Shown here: positions 34,361-63,285 of the stretch, piece after piece
Numbering within the stretch: position 1 is the first letter of the stretch
Layout of the letters: each line of letters opens with the position of its first letter
Assembly: GCA_009760855.2 (NCBI GenBank)
Contig: WPIO01000001.1
Location: 10,912,501-10,976,500 of the forward strand
Direction: 5' to 3'
DNA from: Cristatella mucedo
Lineage: Eukaryota; Bryozoa; Phylactolaemata; Cristatellidae
DNA: 64,000 nt
Notes under the pieces: generated by a model
The model's database searches: none
Told to the model about the DNA's origin: nothing
The model's input: the letters and a program-made list of their open reading frames with translations, nothing else
Made by a program: the position numbers and the translations under genes

Positions 34361-34580
34361 TCTATGTGAATTGCTCATTTCGAGCGTAAGCTTGCTGCAT
34401 CAAGGCAGCCTCCTTCCAGCCATTTCTCTAGTTTCTTCGCGTGCACACTGCTAATCAGTTTATACAATGATTCCTCTTTAGTTAATTCGAAGGGCCTGGA
34501 TGTAGACTTAGTACTCATAGGGTGCCACAAAATGCTTTAGCATTGTTATCATTATTATTTTTTTCATCAGCTCAATGAAT

Positions 34581-34655
<75 letters not shown>
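34581..34655. repeat. (CA)n microsatellite
   Basis: A CA run of about 70 bases followed by GCACACTCGCGCACACACAC units. Confidence 0.95.
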
Positions 34656-34657
<2 letters not shown>

Positions 34658-35204
34658 CACGCACACTCGCGCACACACACTCGCGCACACATGCATATGC
34701 ACATATGCATATGATCACATGTCCATTTCGTGCTCACACTTACACGAAATCACTTGACTTCAAGGAACATTCTTCCGAAATCGAGCCTCCCGAGGTTTTG
34801 TGTGAGAGTATTGACTATAAAAGCAGCGCTTTGCGTCGCATAATAGGGGCACGTGCTGAAGTAATTCGAACAGTAACCGCAAAATAATACCTTGTTCAAT
34901 CCCAAGTCTGGCTCGCAGAGGTTGGTTTCGCAAATCCTCTAGCAGACGAGCATCAGATAAAGGTGTGAAATATGACTGCCTGTGACCGGAAGTACCTGCG
35001 AGCTCAAGCATGCGTGAAGTAATTGCACCAATGCGGGACAGTAGGCTAGGTGGCTTTTGACTTCCAGAAGTACGATCTAGAAGTGGCTAATCCTTGGAAG
35101 CCTGATATCTCGACGTATTGGTCAAGTTATTCCTCGAGATTATAGACATTGAAAAACATCTTATACGATCACGTACATCTATTCCTGATGGTGCACGTCG
35201 TGCT

Positions 35205-35345
35205 ATATTAGCTGATTTAACAGCCTCCTTAACGGCTATCCCCACCGCTTGCACTTGGCAATGTAGGATCGTCCACTACAGGATTCGAACCCACGACCTC
35301 GCCCGTTAAGTACGAGCACCTTACCTCCTGGGCTATCGCAGACAC
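35205..35345 (-). mobile_element. SINE1 copy, reverse orientation
   Basis: Read on the minus strand, it has a GCCCAGGAGGTAAGGTGCTC A-box region, GAGGTCGTGGGTTCGAATC with the B box, the ACGATCCTACATTGCC body and GATAGCCGTTAAGGAGGCTG. About 20 bases of the usual body are missing. The B box is intact, but the rest is a SINE and not a tRNA. Confidence 0.85.
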
Positions 35346-35408
35346 TACTATGGCCCCCAAGCCCATGGTAAGAAGACAACAGGCTAGGTAAGCATCGCAG
35401 CATGAATC

Positions 35409-35446
<38 letters not shown>

Positions 35447-35471
35447 GTATATATTTATAGTTATATATATA

Positions 35472-35596
35472 TTATTCAATGTGTTTGTTTTTCAAGCATG
35501 ATTTTACTTACCATTCAATTGCATTTCCCTTTGCAGCAAATGTAAAGCGCCTAGAAAGAGATTAAGTTCTCTGAGGGCGCTTTATCAAGTGTATTT

Positions 35597-35600
<4 letters not shown>
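35472..35600 (+). mobile_element. LINE A 3' tail with perfect stem-loop
   Basis: AAAGCGCC at 35544–35551 pairs with GGCGCTTT at 35576–35583, and AGAGA pairs with TCTCT inside. The (ATT)n end is replaced by TATTTTATAAATATATA, from which a TA microsatellite seems to have grown. Confidence 0.88.
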
Positions 35601-35633
<33 letters not shown>

Positions 35634-35801
35634 CCGGTGATCTATATACATATATATATATGATCCATATATGTATATATATATATATATATATATAAGA
35701 CCGGTGATCTATATATATATATATACGATCCATATATTTATATATATATATATACGATCCATATATTTATATATATACATATATGTGTGTGTGTGTGTGC
35801 G

Positions 35802-35843
<42 letters not shown>

Positions 35844-35869
35844 TTTACGCACATATTATATATATACAC

Positions 35870-35904
<35 letters not shown>

Positions 35905-35910
35905 TATATA
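35601..35910. repeat. TA-rich satellite-like block with internal inverted repeat
   Basis: Units of GAGACCGGTGATCTATATA (twice) and CGATCCATATATTTATATAT (twice) alternate with TA runs. The 14-base arms 35797–35810 and 35839–35852 (GTGCGTAAATATAT and its reverse complement) enclose a TA run, so about 56 bases can fold into one hairpin. Confidence 0.85.
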
Positions 35911-36099
35911 CAGTCGACTCCGCTTGTAAGAATACGCTTGGGCCGAAAAAGAGGCTTGCTTATATGTGAAGCATTCTCAGACTAATATTTCAAGAAATCT
36001 GGGACGTAGAACTGCTATTCTTATTTTTTTAAAGTACTTTTTTCAGACAGTTTCGAGGTAATTCTTTAAAGGGGGCAACTAATTTTGCAGGTGTTTGTA

Positions 36100-37300
36100 T
36101 GAAAATCTCATTCAAAGCGTGCCTTCGGGGCGTAATTTCAGGCTGTCCAAACGAGGATGTTATTGAAACGGCGGGGCCAGCGAAACCAATCAGATTATGG
36201 CTGATAATAGCTACGCACGACTAGGCAATTATGCGATAATATATGGCCAAATTCTTAGAAAAAGCCAGCGCCATGAATTAGTTGGGATTCTAGACTCGGC
36301 ATTGGCATTCGAGCTGGTTTGAGCTGTAGGCTACAGAGCCGTCGGTGAACATTACAGTCGCCGTCGGACGCCTGGAACCGTCCACTGCGGTCAAATAGAC
36401 ACATTATGGATGTGGACTCGATATGCTAAGGCATGCGTGCTCTTTCTTCGTCGCTAGCCGTGCTACAAGGTTTAGGCGTCACCAGTGTTCGGCGTGCGCT
36501 GGCTGAGGGTATAGGATATCGAGGATATCGCTACGAGCGCTGCGCTTGCGGTCTAGTTCTGACCGGATATGGAAGTCACGCGCCATGTTTGTAACTTTAT
36601 GACCGCGCGACCCTCTCTAGTTCGGATAGCAGCACGGCGCGGGCAACGTGCAAAGACCTGAAGCTCGCAATACGACAACGATAACCACACGGCGATTGAT
36701 ATTATGCAAGAAGCGCTAACAAAAACACCGTACTATAAAAAGTTCAAACAATAGCCGTAGCCTGTTTATTACGGCTGACCAGCATGCGGCTTCCAACGGA
36801 CTCGCTTACAGGCTTACGGCAGTCCACTCTCAGCGCCTAGACTCACTATTACTCCAAGAGAGTGACTAAGGTCACGCCCATGCCTTATATAATGGTCACG
36901 TCGAAAGTCATACAATAATCTCGTTGACACGTAATCATAAATCGCGCTGCTCATTGCGGCTATCTCTTAAGCGGCGCTCGGTTATAACTCGGCGGCCTAA
37001 GCTCACAGTTCATAATCGAGGTTCGGCTGTCAAGCTGATAGTTCGTAATCGCGGGCATACGAATACAATTTTATTTAGGTTGTAGTCTAGAAAGGCTTCC
37101 GTGAGGCAAGCGTGCGCCACCGAGCTGCAAGCTGTCCGATAACGTGGCATACTAATTTGTTTCAGTGGGGACTAAAGAGCTGGTCCGGGAGGCGCGAAAG
37201 TAAGCTATACCTAAAGCGGGCTACGACTACAAGGCTAAAAGGAACTAGGGAGGCGCTCCGGTAGGGCCTCTTGAAGAGTTCCAGCTCTTAAGTGGGTTTC
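36100..37300. other. CpG-rich spacer block of unknown nature
   Basis: CpG is much denser here than in the flanks, for example ACCGCGCGACC near 36600 and GCGGCGCTCGG near 36970. TATAAAA occurs at 36734–36740 and TTATATAA near 36884. No long open frame exists. It may be a promoter CpG island, a recent LTR-type insertion or a DNA transposon fragment; I cannot decide. Confidence 0.4.
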
Positions 37301-37507
37301 TGACTGCCTGTAACCATCTGGTCGCGGAATTACCGATTATTCATTGAACACAGACTCTATAACCTGACGAACAGGTGTGGCCTACCAGTAATGACCGTCG
37401 CAAGTCACCTAGCGATCCAAAGACTCAGCTTCGTTGCTCACGCTTGCTATAGCCTGACACACCAGCCTGACCATCGCAGTTCGGAGAGACGAGAACATTA
37501 TTACAAA

Positions 37508-37637
37508 ATATAATGAATCTGTATAGCGCCCTTAAGAGAACTGAATCTCTAATCAGGCGCTTTACATTTGCCGCAGAGGTCGAGCCTACGACCTCTGTCG
37601 TCAAAGGCAAGCACCTTTACCCCAGCGCCAAACCAGG
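37508..37637 (-). mobile_element. SINE2 copy, complete
   Basis: This is the best example of the family. On the minus strand the head has TGGTTTGGCGCTGGGGTAAA and a B-box-like GTCGTAGGCTCGACCTC. The tail has AAAGCGCCTGATTAGAGATT, CAGTTCTCTTAAGGGCGCTA and TACAGATTCATTATATTTT. Head and tail are directly joined. Confidence 0.88.
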
Positions 37638-39266
37638 GACGGCAATAGTCCCTCGCTAAGCGCTCGCAGCCACGGCTTTCGGTTGACGACTGATACTTTC
37701 ATAAAGGTTAATTGGGTATACTGTGGGCAGTCAGCCAGCAATAATTATAAATTTCCGTATCACAACATGGTTAAAATGGTAAAATAGCATCCATAAAGTA
37801 CCTAACCACTAAGTTGTTTTAAGGAAATTTGACATTTTGTTAGAAATCGCGTCTCATGTTGACTCGCTAAGCCACCAGGACAGGAAAAATAAGTCGAGAG
37901 ATCAGCATTCACATTCAATTTCTGGTCTGGCCTGCTCAAGGTCAAGGTTCAGTCCCAGTAAATCTTCCCGGCAACAGATCCGAGTCCCGTGCGTCTGTAC
38001 TATTCTTTTCAGTCCAGCCTTGCTGGTACGACTTGGGGTGCAGAATCGTCATGCTACTTTCCTGTACAAATGCTTAGAAATGCGATGGGCTGTAGCAATG
38101 CAGTGTTCTGCTGTAACCCTTTGAAAGTGAACACCTTACCCCTGGGCTAAGACCCTGAAAAATGATTGGCTCTCTCGGGCTAAATCGATGTCCAGCCCTA
38201 TTCATAGAAGGTTCAGTACCCTTTAACAAGTCATTGGCAATGCCCCTATCCCAATTTCGCCGCGAACGTTCGGCATCTAACGAGCATGCACGTACAGCAG
38301 CCTCTCAAGCCCAAAGCTGTGAGAAGCATGCTTTTAGTATAATCAAATGATGACTATGCTTTACTTGGCAAAACGAAGGAAGTTTTACAATTGAGCTACG
38401 GCTAGAGACAGTGGTGCCGGGCTACCGTCAGATGCATTGGGCTGGAGTAATGAAATGATTGAGAGGGCTGCTGAGGAATTTAGAAAGTGGAATAGATGGA
38501 CTCGGACGAATTACAAAGCTAGACAACACTCATTCCGTTTGCAGTTATATACGCACAAATCGGCCCTAGATGTTGCTTTGGGCTGTGGCTTATTGCTATA
38601 TTCACTATTCACTGGAACAGCAAAGGGTGATAAGTCGTTGGTTTGCCATGCCTGAGATCAATAAAAAAAAAAAAGTTGGCCGGCAACTTGCTCAAGGAAG
38701 GTAAACATAGTCGACAAATGAAAGAAAAACAATTCGCATGTGCACGGTATGTACTGCTGATGCAGGAGTGTCCCCAGCTATGGACAGCGACCAGCTGCCA
38801 AAATCATGCACCCACGAAGGAGTCATCACTAGTAGGATACACATTAGGACTTTATTATTACTGCTGTTCCACGTCAAGCAAGCAGATTATAGACAGCATT
38901 TACAAGAGTGCAGTCTTCCGAAAAGCAAGGTCGAAATCCTAGGTGCTGGTGCCACTGGCATGTCGGACTATAACAATCTTGGCACGGCACCATAACAATA
39001 GGCATGGATGCAGCTTAACACTTGGCTTGCTAAACCGATGCCAGTCAACGGCAGCATATACTAAACCTTGCCTAACTTTCGGCATACACTAAACCTTGCC
39101 TAACTTGCAAGTACATGGGCAGCAGTACCAAACAGTGTAACACGTTGTCCATCGTGCACTATCAAAAAACATGAACAAAGAAGTTGGGCTGGCTGCCAGA
39201 GCAGCAGACCGTTACAAAGGTGGGCGCCTAGCCACCGCAGCAGTAGAAGCAATGCTACGTCAGCCG
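37638..39266. other. Intergenic region upstream of the UBE2E 3' end
   Basis: I see a fragment of a SINE2 head on the minus strand near 38105–38160, and an AATAAA joined to an A-run at about 38660–38674 that could be the end of a reverse-transcribed insert. A TTTATT (AATAAA on the minus strand) at about 38844 could end UBE2E transcripts. A 28-base tandem repeat lies near 39055–39110. No gene is recognised. Confidence 0.4.
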
Positions 39267-39689
39267 TCATCCACACACTGGCTGCAACCTCTGACACCGG
39301 CAACAAACCACCACGAGGAATCGGCTTTTAATTAAGAAGTAACTGCCTATCAACGAGAAACTGAAAAGAGAGAAGATGGGATTGGAAAAAGTGCTGCAGT
39401 AAAAGAGAAATGACTTAAAGGTGTGCACTTCAGAGGCACAAGCAAAGGAAACCTTGGATCCCAGATCAGCAGATAAGACATGTAAGAGAGAAGAGAACCA
39501 AGTAATGAACGAGAGACCGACAGCAAAGTTTAGCACGTAAGTCCAGAACAGAAGGCAAGAATACATCATAAGAGGCAAGGAGACATCAGAGAGGATAGTA
39601 GACAGCTGCGCCGATTCACATTTTAGAACCGCACCACAACGTGTCTGTGCAGCTGATGCAGCCGTGCAGACACGTGGCTCGCTAGCCAT
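39267..39689 (-). other. Open frame in the UBE2E 3' UTR (140 codons)
   Basis: It starts MASEPRVCTA a few bases after the UBE2E stop and is hydrophobic, with stretches such as FWTYVLNFAVGLSFITWF and SFSLIGSYFLI. I recognise no family. It lies within the expected 3' UTR, so it is most likely a chance frame. Confidence 0.2.
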
Positions 39690-39695
39690 GCTGAC

Positions 39696-57488
<17,793 letters not shown>

Positions 57489-57899
57489 GTTGTTGTTGAA
57501 CTTGGAATCTCCTTTTTCAGCGGCTGCCCTTCCTCTCGTTGAAGCTTGTTGGCTGGAAGTGGAAGCCACATAAGTCTCTTCCCAACAGCGGCTACAGCGC
57601 TAGAGCTAAAAGAAGGCGGCATCCCGCTCGTTCTAGCGAGGTTGACTGCTGACGCCGAAGGACAGCTGGGCGGCTAAGGAACGGTGCGTTGCTCTGGGAT
57701 TCGGTGTCGTTACTTAGGGCTCATAAGCGAACCGATTAAATGGCCGTCCAATACCTAGCGTGGAGGCACCAACGAAACTAATGTATACGAATGACTACTC
57801 GAACTGCTAGTGGAAAATATACGGCGGCAGTAGGCACAATACACAATACAGTCGGTCTCGCGCCCATTATCCGCCTAGTCAGTCTAAAATAGTACCGAG

Positions 57900-59100
57900 C
57901 GACACTAACTTGCATGAACAGTGCAGCTTAAAGTGCTAGTCTAAGAGTATTCATTAGCTTACGCACCGTACTATAAAGCATCACTGACGTGCGCGGGCCA
58001 CCGACGCTCGGCCAAATGTCAATATTCCAAGGACATCAGCGACACCGCTAAATAACAGCACTGATCCAAGTGCACGTAGCGTCTGACGGTCTCAGGTGTA
58101 TCGCCGCCGAATGCGACGCCGTTTCACTCAAACGCGGCTTCGGAAAGACGGAAAAGGTTACGAGCAGTGTTCGAGAATGCAGAAAACATACTTCACTTAC
58201 GAGAGAGGCAGAGTTAACAGCGAACGATTCACCCGCACAATCACACTCGCGGACGCGAACAAAGGGGCAACCAATAAACAGCGAGTTAGGTGGAGACTAC
58301 CGGCATCACGCCGGTCCGCGTACGAATTATCCGGCCGCGGTTGGCCCGAAGGGGTAGGGGTAGAAGGGAATGCTTGCTCTGCTCCGCAATGACTGGATGC
58401 ATAGGCAGCCTAAGTAGAGGAAAACTATAGCCCAGTAACTCTGACAATTTCAAGGCGACTCGCTCTTCGCGTGCGACTCGTTCGCACGAAGTGCGTTCTT
58501 GACCGGCGCGCTCGGCATCCGCACGAAATGGAGGTGAGCTCTCGTTGCCCGTAGTTCTTTCGCGCGACTGTCACAGCGGATACCAGTACTTGTAGAAGCC
58601 ACAGAAATATTACTGCGATGCCGTCAACTGTCTTCAATAAGCGAGAACCCGTGACTCGCCGAGGCGAAAGGGAAGTGGGATGGAAGAACCCTAAGGGGCG
58701 TGGCCAGGCTGCCCAACCTAGACGTCCGAGCGCTGCGGCTGCTCTCAGCCAGCTAAAAACCACCGCATCGAATGCAAAGTCCGGAAGCCTAAGCGAAGCG
58801 CCATGGTATCGCATTCATTTCGCGTTATACCACCATGGACCAAATCCCCAACTTCCGCTACAAAGATACGATTCCTTCTATTATACGTCGACGGCTTAGC
58901 ACGAAGGCTTTTTTCCCTCGGAGCATTACGAGAAAGAAAGGATACGCGATGCCGAACTCGGGAAGCGACCTACGGTTACCCGATTCTGGAGGCAACCGCC
59001 TGTCATTGCAGCTACTGGATGGAGGTAGTCTAAGGGCCTCAGCCTCCACTGGGCGACCCTAAGAGGCGTGCCAGGCGGCCTTATACCCCGCGTCTCCAGT
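57900..59100. promoter_or_regulatory. CpG-rich block, probable UBE2E promoter region
   Basis: CpG density rises sharply, with GTGCGCGGGCC near 57990, CGCCGCCGAATGCGACGCCG near 58105 and GACCGGCGCGCTCGGC near 58500. It lies 5' of UBE2E on the minus strand. A strong minus-strand donor (CTC|GTAAGTGA) sits at about 58195 and could end an untranslated first exon. On the plus strand, GAAATGGAG|GTGAGC near 58527 looks like a tiny first exon of a divergent gene, but nothing continues it. Overlapping frames on both strands look non-coding. Confidence 0.5.
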
Positions 59101-60359
59101 CAGCTCCTGCGGCTGAAGGCCTCAGTTAAGGTCAAGGTCTGATCTCTCTAGATTAATCCTGAGTATGACCCTGCCAGTCATCAATTACAGCAGACAGTAC
59201 TGCGTTGAAATCTAATTAAACCTGTAGCTCGCTGCCTCTCCCATAAGTCATGGAAGCAGACAACTGCAAACCTTCGGGGTTACTCACCAAAAAGCCAGGT
59301 ACCAAAGCTACAAAAAACGGATACTCCAAGTTCCTTTGGACTAGCGAGAGCTTTATATTGTTAGTGAGTATTGGCTACTTGTTATAGATCTAAAGTGAAA
59401 AAGTACGTGAATGCGATAGTTAGTCGGTCCATTGATCCACTTACAGCCAATCTGATCAGCAGCAGGACTGCTGGACCTGCAGCACGTGTGGCAGTTCAGG
59501 CTAATGTGAACGCGTGCAGCAATATTAGGACCAACAGTGTCGGCACCAGCACATCGTAGAAAGTCATTCTGTAAACGCAGTAGCAAGCCTTGGCGGCCGG
59601 CAGTAACTTTGTTAGTAACCTATATTTTAAGTAATGCGTCCAAAAGGTGTAACCTTGTCATGCTTCCTAAACACCCTATGTAAAGTGACTAGAAAGAGTA
59701 TTCTCTTTCTGGTTACTTTTTCTAGTTTCTAGAAGTTCTCTGAGGGCACAACACAGATATATCATTATTACTACTATTATTATTATAATCATTGTCTGTC
59801 TGTGGGTCAACCAGCCTGATCTCGACTATCTGCTGCGAAATGCCGTAGTTCTTATCAGCCTGAATTAGGGCAGTCAATTTAGTTTATTGGAAAATCCTAA
59901 ATTAATACAATTAGCCGACGAGCGACAAGCACCAGCAAAGCCTAGGTCTTGTATCTTGGCCAGCGAATTGTACGTGGAGCATCAGTCCACTCGTGTGTGC
60001 CGTCAGTAGCGGAACATAGCAACGATGAAAAGCGCCCCCTATCTAAACATCGCACGTTCCTGACTGTAGCGGAGAAAAGTCTATCCGACATCGATAGAGG
60101 GTTGCAAGTGTTCACTATGGCGGTCGTGGCGAACAGCAGCTCTTTCGCAGCGGTGAGCCACCCAGAGCGTCTCTTAACTGCCTGACCCGAGGCCTCGAGC
60201 GAAACTCCTGCCCGGCTCGAAAGTCTCAAGCTCGACCTGTGCAGCAAAACTGTATGACAGTCAAGTGACTTCGATTGGTATGCCGGTGAGCCATAAGCTT
60301 TCACACAACTGATCCCCAGCCGCCGCCGTCATAATTCAAGGAGCCACGATTTGTATTTC
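59101..60359. other. Region right of the CpG block
   Basis: No gene recognised. A LINE A tail lies at 59645–59795. The short frames here overlap one another on opposite strands and carry no motif. Confidence 0.5.
59645..59795 (+). mobile_element. LINE A 3' tail with altered stem-loop
   Basis: CATGCTTCC and ATGTAAAGTGACTAGAAAGA are followed by an extra TATTCTCTTTCTGGTTACTT segment before AGTTCTCTGAGGGCAC and (ATT/ACT)n. The loop region holds a local inverted duplication of the AGAAAGAG element. Confidence 0.75.
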
Positions 60360-61935
60360 AGCAGTCGTAATATGGCTGATCCAGCACGCCACCGTTTCCA
60401 TCTCTCAGCAGCATGTGACAAAATTTACCGCCAGATTTTTCCGATGCACCTCTCAAAGCACCCAGGTATCATTGGCACAGTGCTAAACTAGGTTAGTCCC
60501 TACCTAGTTGACAGATGACTGAATGCACAGGCAGATGTAGATGGCTACCGGACATCAGCTGAGCCCTTAAAGTGTGGGGTACCGCGAGGTTCGGTCTTTA
60601 GACATCTTTACGCTATCTATACTCTCCTTTTGGCCAATATCGTCGAAAAATATAATCTTGGGTATTATTTCTAAGCTGATGACTCTCCGCTTAACCTTGT
60701 CCTTCTACCAATCAAAGTCTTGCTCCTTGTCCGACTATCTAAATTCCCTTTTCAGTCTGCATCAATGACATTCGCACTTGGATGGCAGCTAACTTCCGGA
60801 AGCATAACAACTAGACCAAACACGCGCTTATGGGCAAGCCTAGGTTCACCTTTAAGTTAGAAGATCTCACTCTCAAGATTCATCCATCTAGCATCATGCC
60901 AGTGACCTCTACCCGTAGTCTTCCCGTTCTATTCCAAAGCCGCTTGTCATGGGATGACCACATTGCCTTCGTTTTAAAGTCCGACGATATTTTGCTGATG
61001 AGCATTTCCACTTGAGGGCCTTGTTATGCAAGAGTGTGGCAGCCAAATTAGTTCTCGTGTCAATGACATCTCATCTAGAGTAATGGAATTCCCTTTACTT
61101 AGGACATTAGGGCCTGCACCTGTAATTGCCTTCAACTCATACAGCAGTCAGTAGCTCGTCTGGTCCGTCGTCAATGACGTACCAGCTAAATCGCAACTTT
61201 TTTCTGTCAAAGCCTCACTGGCTTCCTGTCAGGCATCGAATCAACTTCTAACATCATCTGTCTGCATTGCATGTGACTTCACTCGCTGGCGCCCATCACT
61301 CGGCCTCCTCTGCTTCCAGTAGTCTTGCCTGTCCTCGAACTAAGTCGGTGAGCCGTAATGGCACACTAGGGAAGGCGGTTGCTTTCACGACCTCGGTCCC
61401 GAGGTCGTGGGTTCGATTCCTGTGGTGGGCGATCCTTTATCGCCACCGCAAGCGGTGGTGATAGCCGTAAAGGCTCTTCTGTCGCTATAAAAAAGAGGCT
61501 GTTTAATCAGCTAGGATTTTTTTAAATTGAAATCACTTGGCGATGCGTAAACGATTCGAACAGTTTTGTTGCGCCCAGTCCGTATGAACTGAAAGCCTGG
61601 AACTCTCTTCAAACTTAGGTTAAAGGCATGAACTTTGCAGCATTCAAGTTTCAGCTAAAGACGGGTGCGTTCCACCCAGCTGTTCTATTCCTCAGCTAGC
61701 TTGTCTTATTTGCAGGTGTGTGGCTTGCGTGCTTACTCGGACACGTTCCAGTGCACGTTGCTGACTAGAGGTTGCTCTAACTGTCTTCTTGCGTGCATCT
61801 GCATGCTTGTCTAAGCACATCTTGCGTGTCATTAACCCTTGGTTGATTCTCTTGCAGCGAGTTGTATATCCTAGATAGAGAGTTGCTTCGCTTAGAGCTC
61901 TCATTAAAGTGAATTATTACTACGGTTATTATTAT
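60360..61935 (+). mobile_element. Old LINE copy split by SINE1
   Basis: RT blocks remain in broken frames: GGGGTACCGCGAGGTTCGGT (GVPRGSV), TTGGATGGCAGCTAACTTCC (WMAANF), GGGCAAGCCTAGG (GKP) and TCCTGTCAGGCATCGAATC (LPVRHRI). After the SINE1 at 61347–61523 it resumes with GAAAGCCTGGAACTCTCTTC (KAWNSL). The end has AGAGAGTT … AGAGCTCTC and (ATT)n. Confidence 0.75.
61347..61523 (+). mobile_element. SINE1 copy, best preserved
   Basis: GGTGAGCCGTAATGGCACAC (A box region), GAGGTCGTGGGTTCGATTCC (consensus B box), GATAGCCGTAAAGGCTCTTC, TCGCTATAAAAAAGAGGCTG and a T-rich end. It interrupts an old LINE whose two halves flank it. Confidence 0.93.
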
Positions 61936-62337
61936 GGCAATACTTATTCCTGTAAAGTTCTTTGATCTCCTGCACAAGTGCGAACGTTGGAGCTTCGTTG
62001 GACTGACTTGTCTTCAGTATCTTGTAACACAGCTGTGAGGTCGAGCACTATAAAACTGCTGGTAAACATTCCGGTGTTATAATAATTATAATAATTTGCA
62101 ACCTTTTCTTTAAATAACAGTATCTTCAACCAAATTTGGCCCAAGATCAATAAAGAGCATCATAAATACAGTAGGAAGTTTGACGAGTTGGTTACATATA
62201 AAATGTGGAGCATGTAATTGCATCTGTATGTGTCTTGTGTTTTGTGCGAAATACTTAAGCTCCACAGCAGCTATACTCACTCGTAACAGCAATAAACAAT
62301 TCTTGTAAAAGAGCGTTTCAATCAAAGAGGGTAGTAA

Positions 62338-63285
62338 ACCTTAACAATAATAATAATATTGCACTTGATAAAGCGCCCTCAGAGAACTTAATCTCTTTCT
62401 AGGCGCTTTACATTTGCTGCAAAGTGATACGCAATAGAATAGTAAGTAAAATCATGCTTGAAAAACAAACAAAATGAATAACATAGTTAGGGGTGACATG
62501 CACTGGGTCAGCATGCAAATGTGGTTAGTGGCAGCATGCACGGTGTCAGCACGCATAAGCACATCAAGGACGAATCACAGGGACCCGCTAAATGCTGTCC
62601 TAAATAGGTGTGTTTTTAGGTTCCTTTTAAATGTGGTCAGGTCAGGGGATGTTCTGACGCAGGTCGGGAGGGAGTTCCAGGCTTTGGGAGCATACGAGCT
62701 AAATGCACGGTCTCCAAAGGATTTAAGGTTTGTACGAGGTATTTCTAGACTGTTGGATTCCGAAAAGTAGGTGGTACGATGCTTGGCCTGATGGGGTAGT
62801 ATCTCTGAAAGATAGGCTGGAGCCATAGAATGAAGAGACCTAAAAGTGAGCGACAAAACCTTGAAGTCAATCCGTTGCTTGACTGGTAACCAGTGCAGGT
62901 CGGCGAGAAGTGGAGTAATGTGGCAACTGCGACGCTCACGACAGACAAGCCTAGCTGCAGAGTTTTGCACCAGCTGCAATCGCCTGATCGCACATGCTGG
63001 TAGGCCAGTAAGCAGTGAGTTGCAGAAGTCGAGACGAGATGTCACGAATGCATGGACCAACTTGGACGTGGTATCCTTATCTAAACAAGCCCTAATTTTA
63101 GCAATGTTATGAAGCTGAAAATAGGCTGATTTGACTGTGGAGCTGATGTGGTCGTCTAACGAGGTCGCAATATGACACCTAGATTTCGAGCTGTTCAACT
63201 GGAGATATGCTGGCAGAGCCAATTTTGAAAGTCAGCCTTTCCAATTTCTGAATAACACTAGGTTTGCCCATAACTAGTACCTTGA
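62338..63285 (-). mobile_element. LINE A copy, young, 5'-truncated
   Basis: The 3' end is at left: (AAT)n, then the perfect stem AAAGCGCC (62370–62377) and GGCGCTTT (62402–62409). A single minus-strand frame of 215 codons (63222–62575) runs from near LDDHISSTVKSAYFQLHNIA to KAWNSLPTCVRTSPDLTTF and TAFSGSL. It is very close in sequence to the 49236–51345 copy. A short deletion near 63165 breaks the frame upstream. Confidence 0.93.

Noticed and set aside
35797-35852. Rho-independent terminator-like hairpin
   Set aside because: This is animal nuclear DNA. The hairpin is part of a TA microsatellite block.
35671-35985. 104-codon Ile-Tyr-rich frame
   Set aside because: It is produced by TA repeats and has no other content.
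58070-59062. Several overlapping open frames of 60–130 codons on both strands
   Set aside because: The region is CpG- and GC-rich with few stop codons. The frames overlap in all directions and show no domain or splice support.
61347-61420. tRNA gene, because of a consensus B box
   Set aside because: No full cloverleaf can be drawn, and the same head with the same non-tRNA body recurs at least six times. It is a tRNA-derived SINE.
62575-63222. 215-codon minus-strand protein as a host gene
   Set aside because: It is the same LINE family, truncated, with the characteristic 3' tail.
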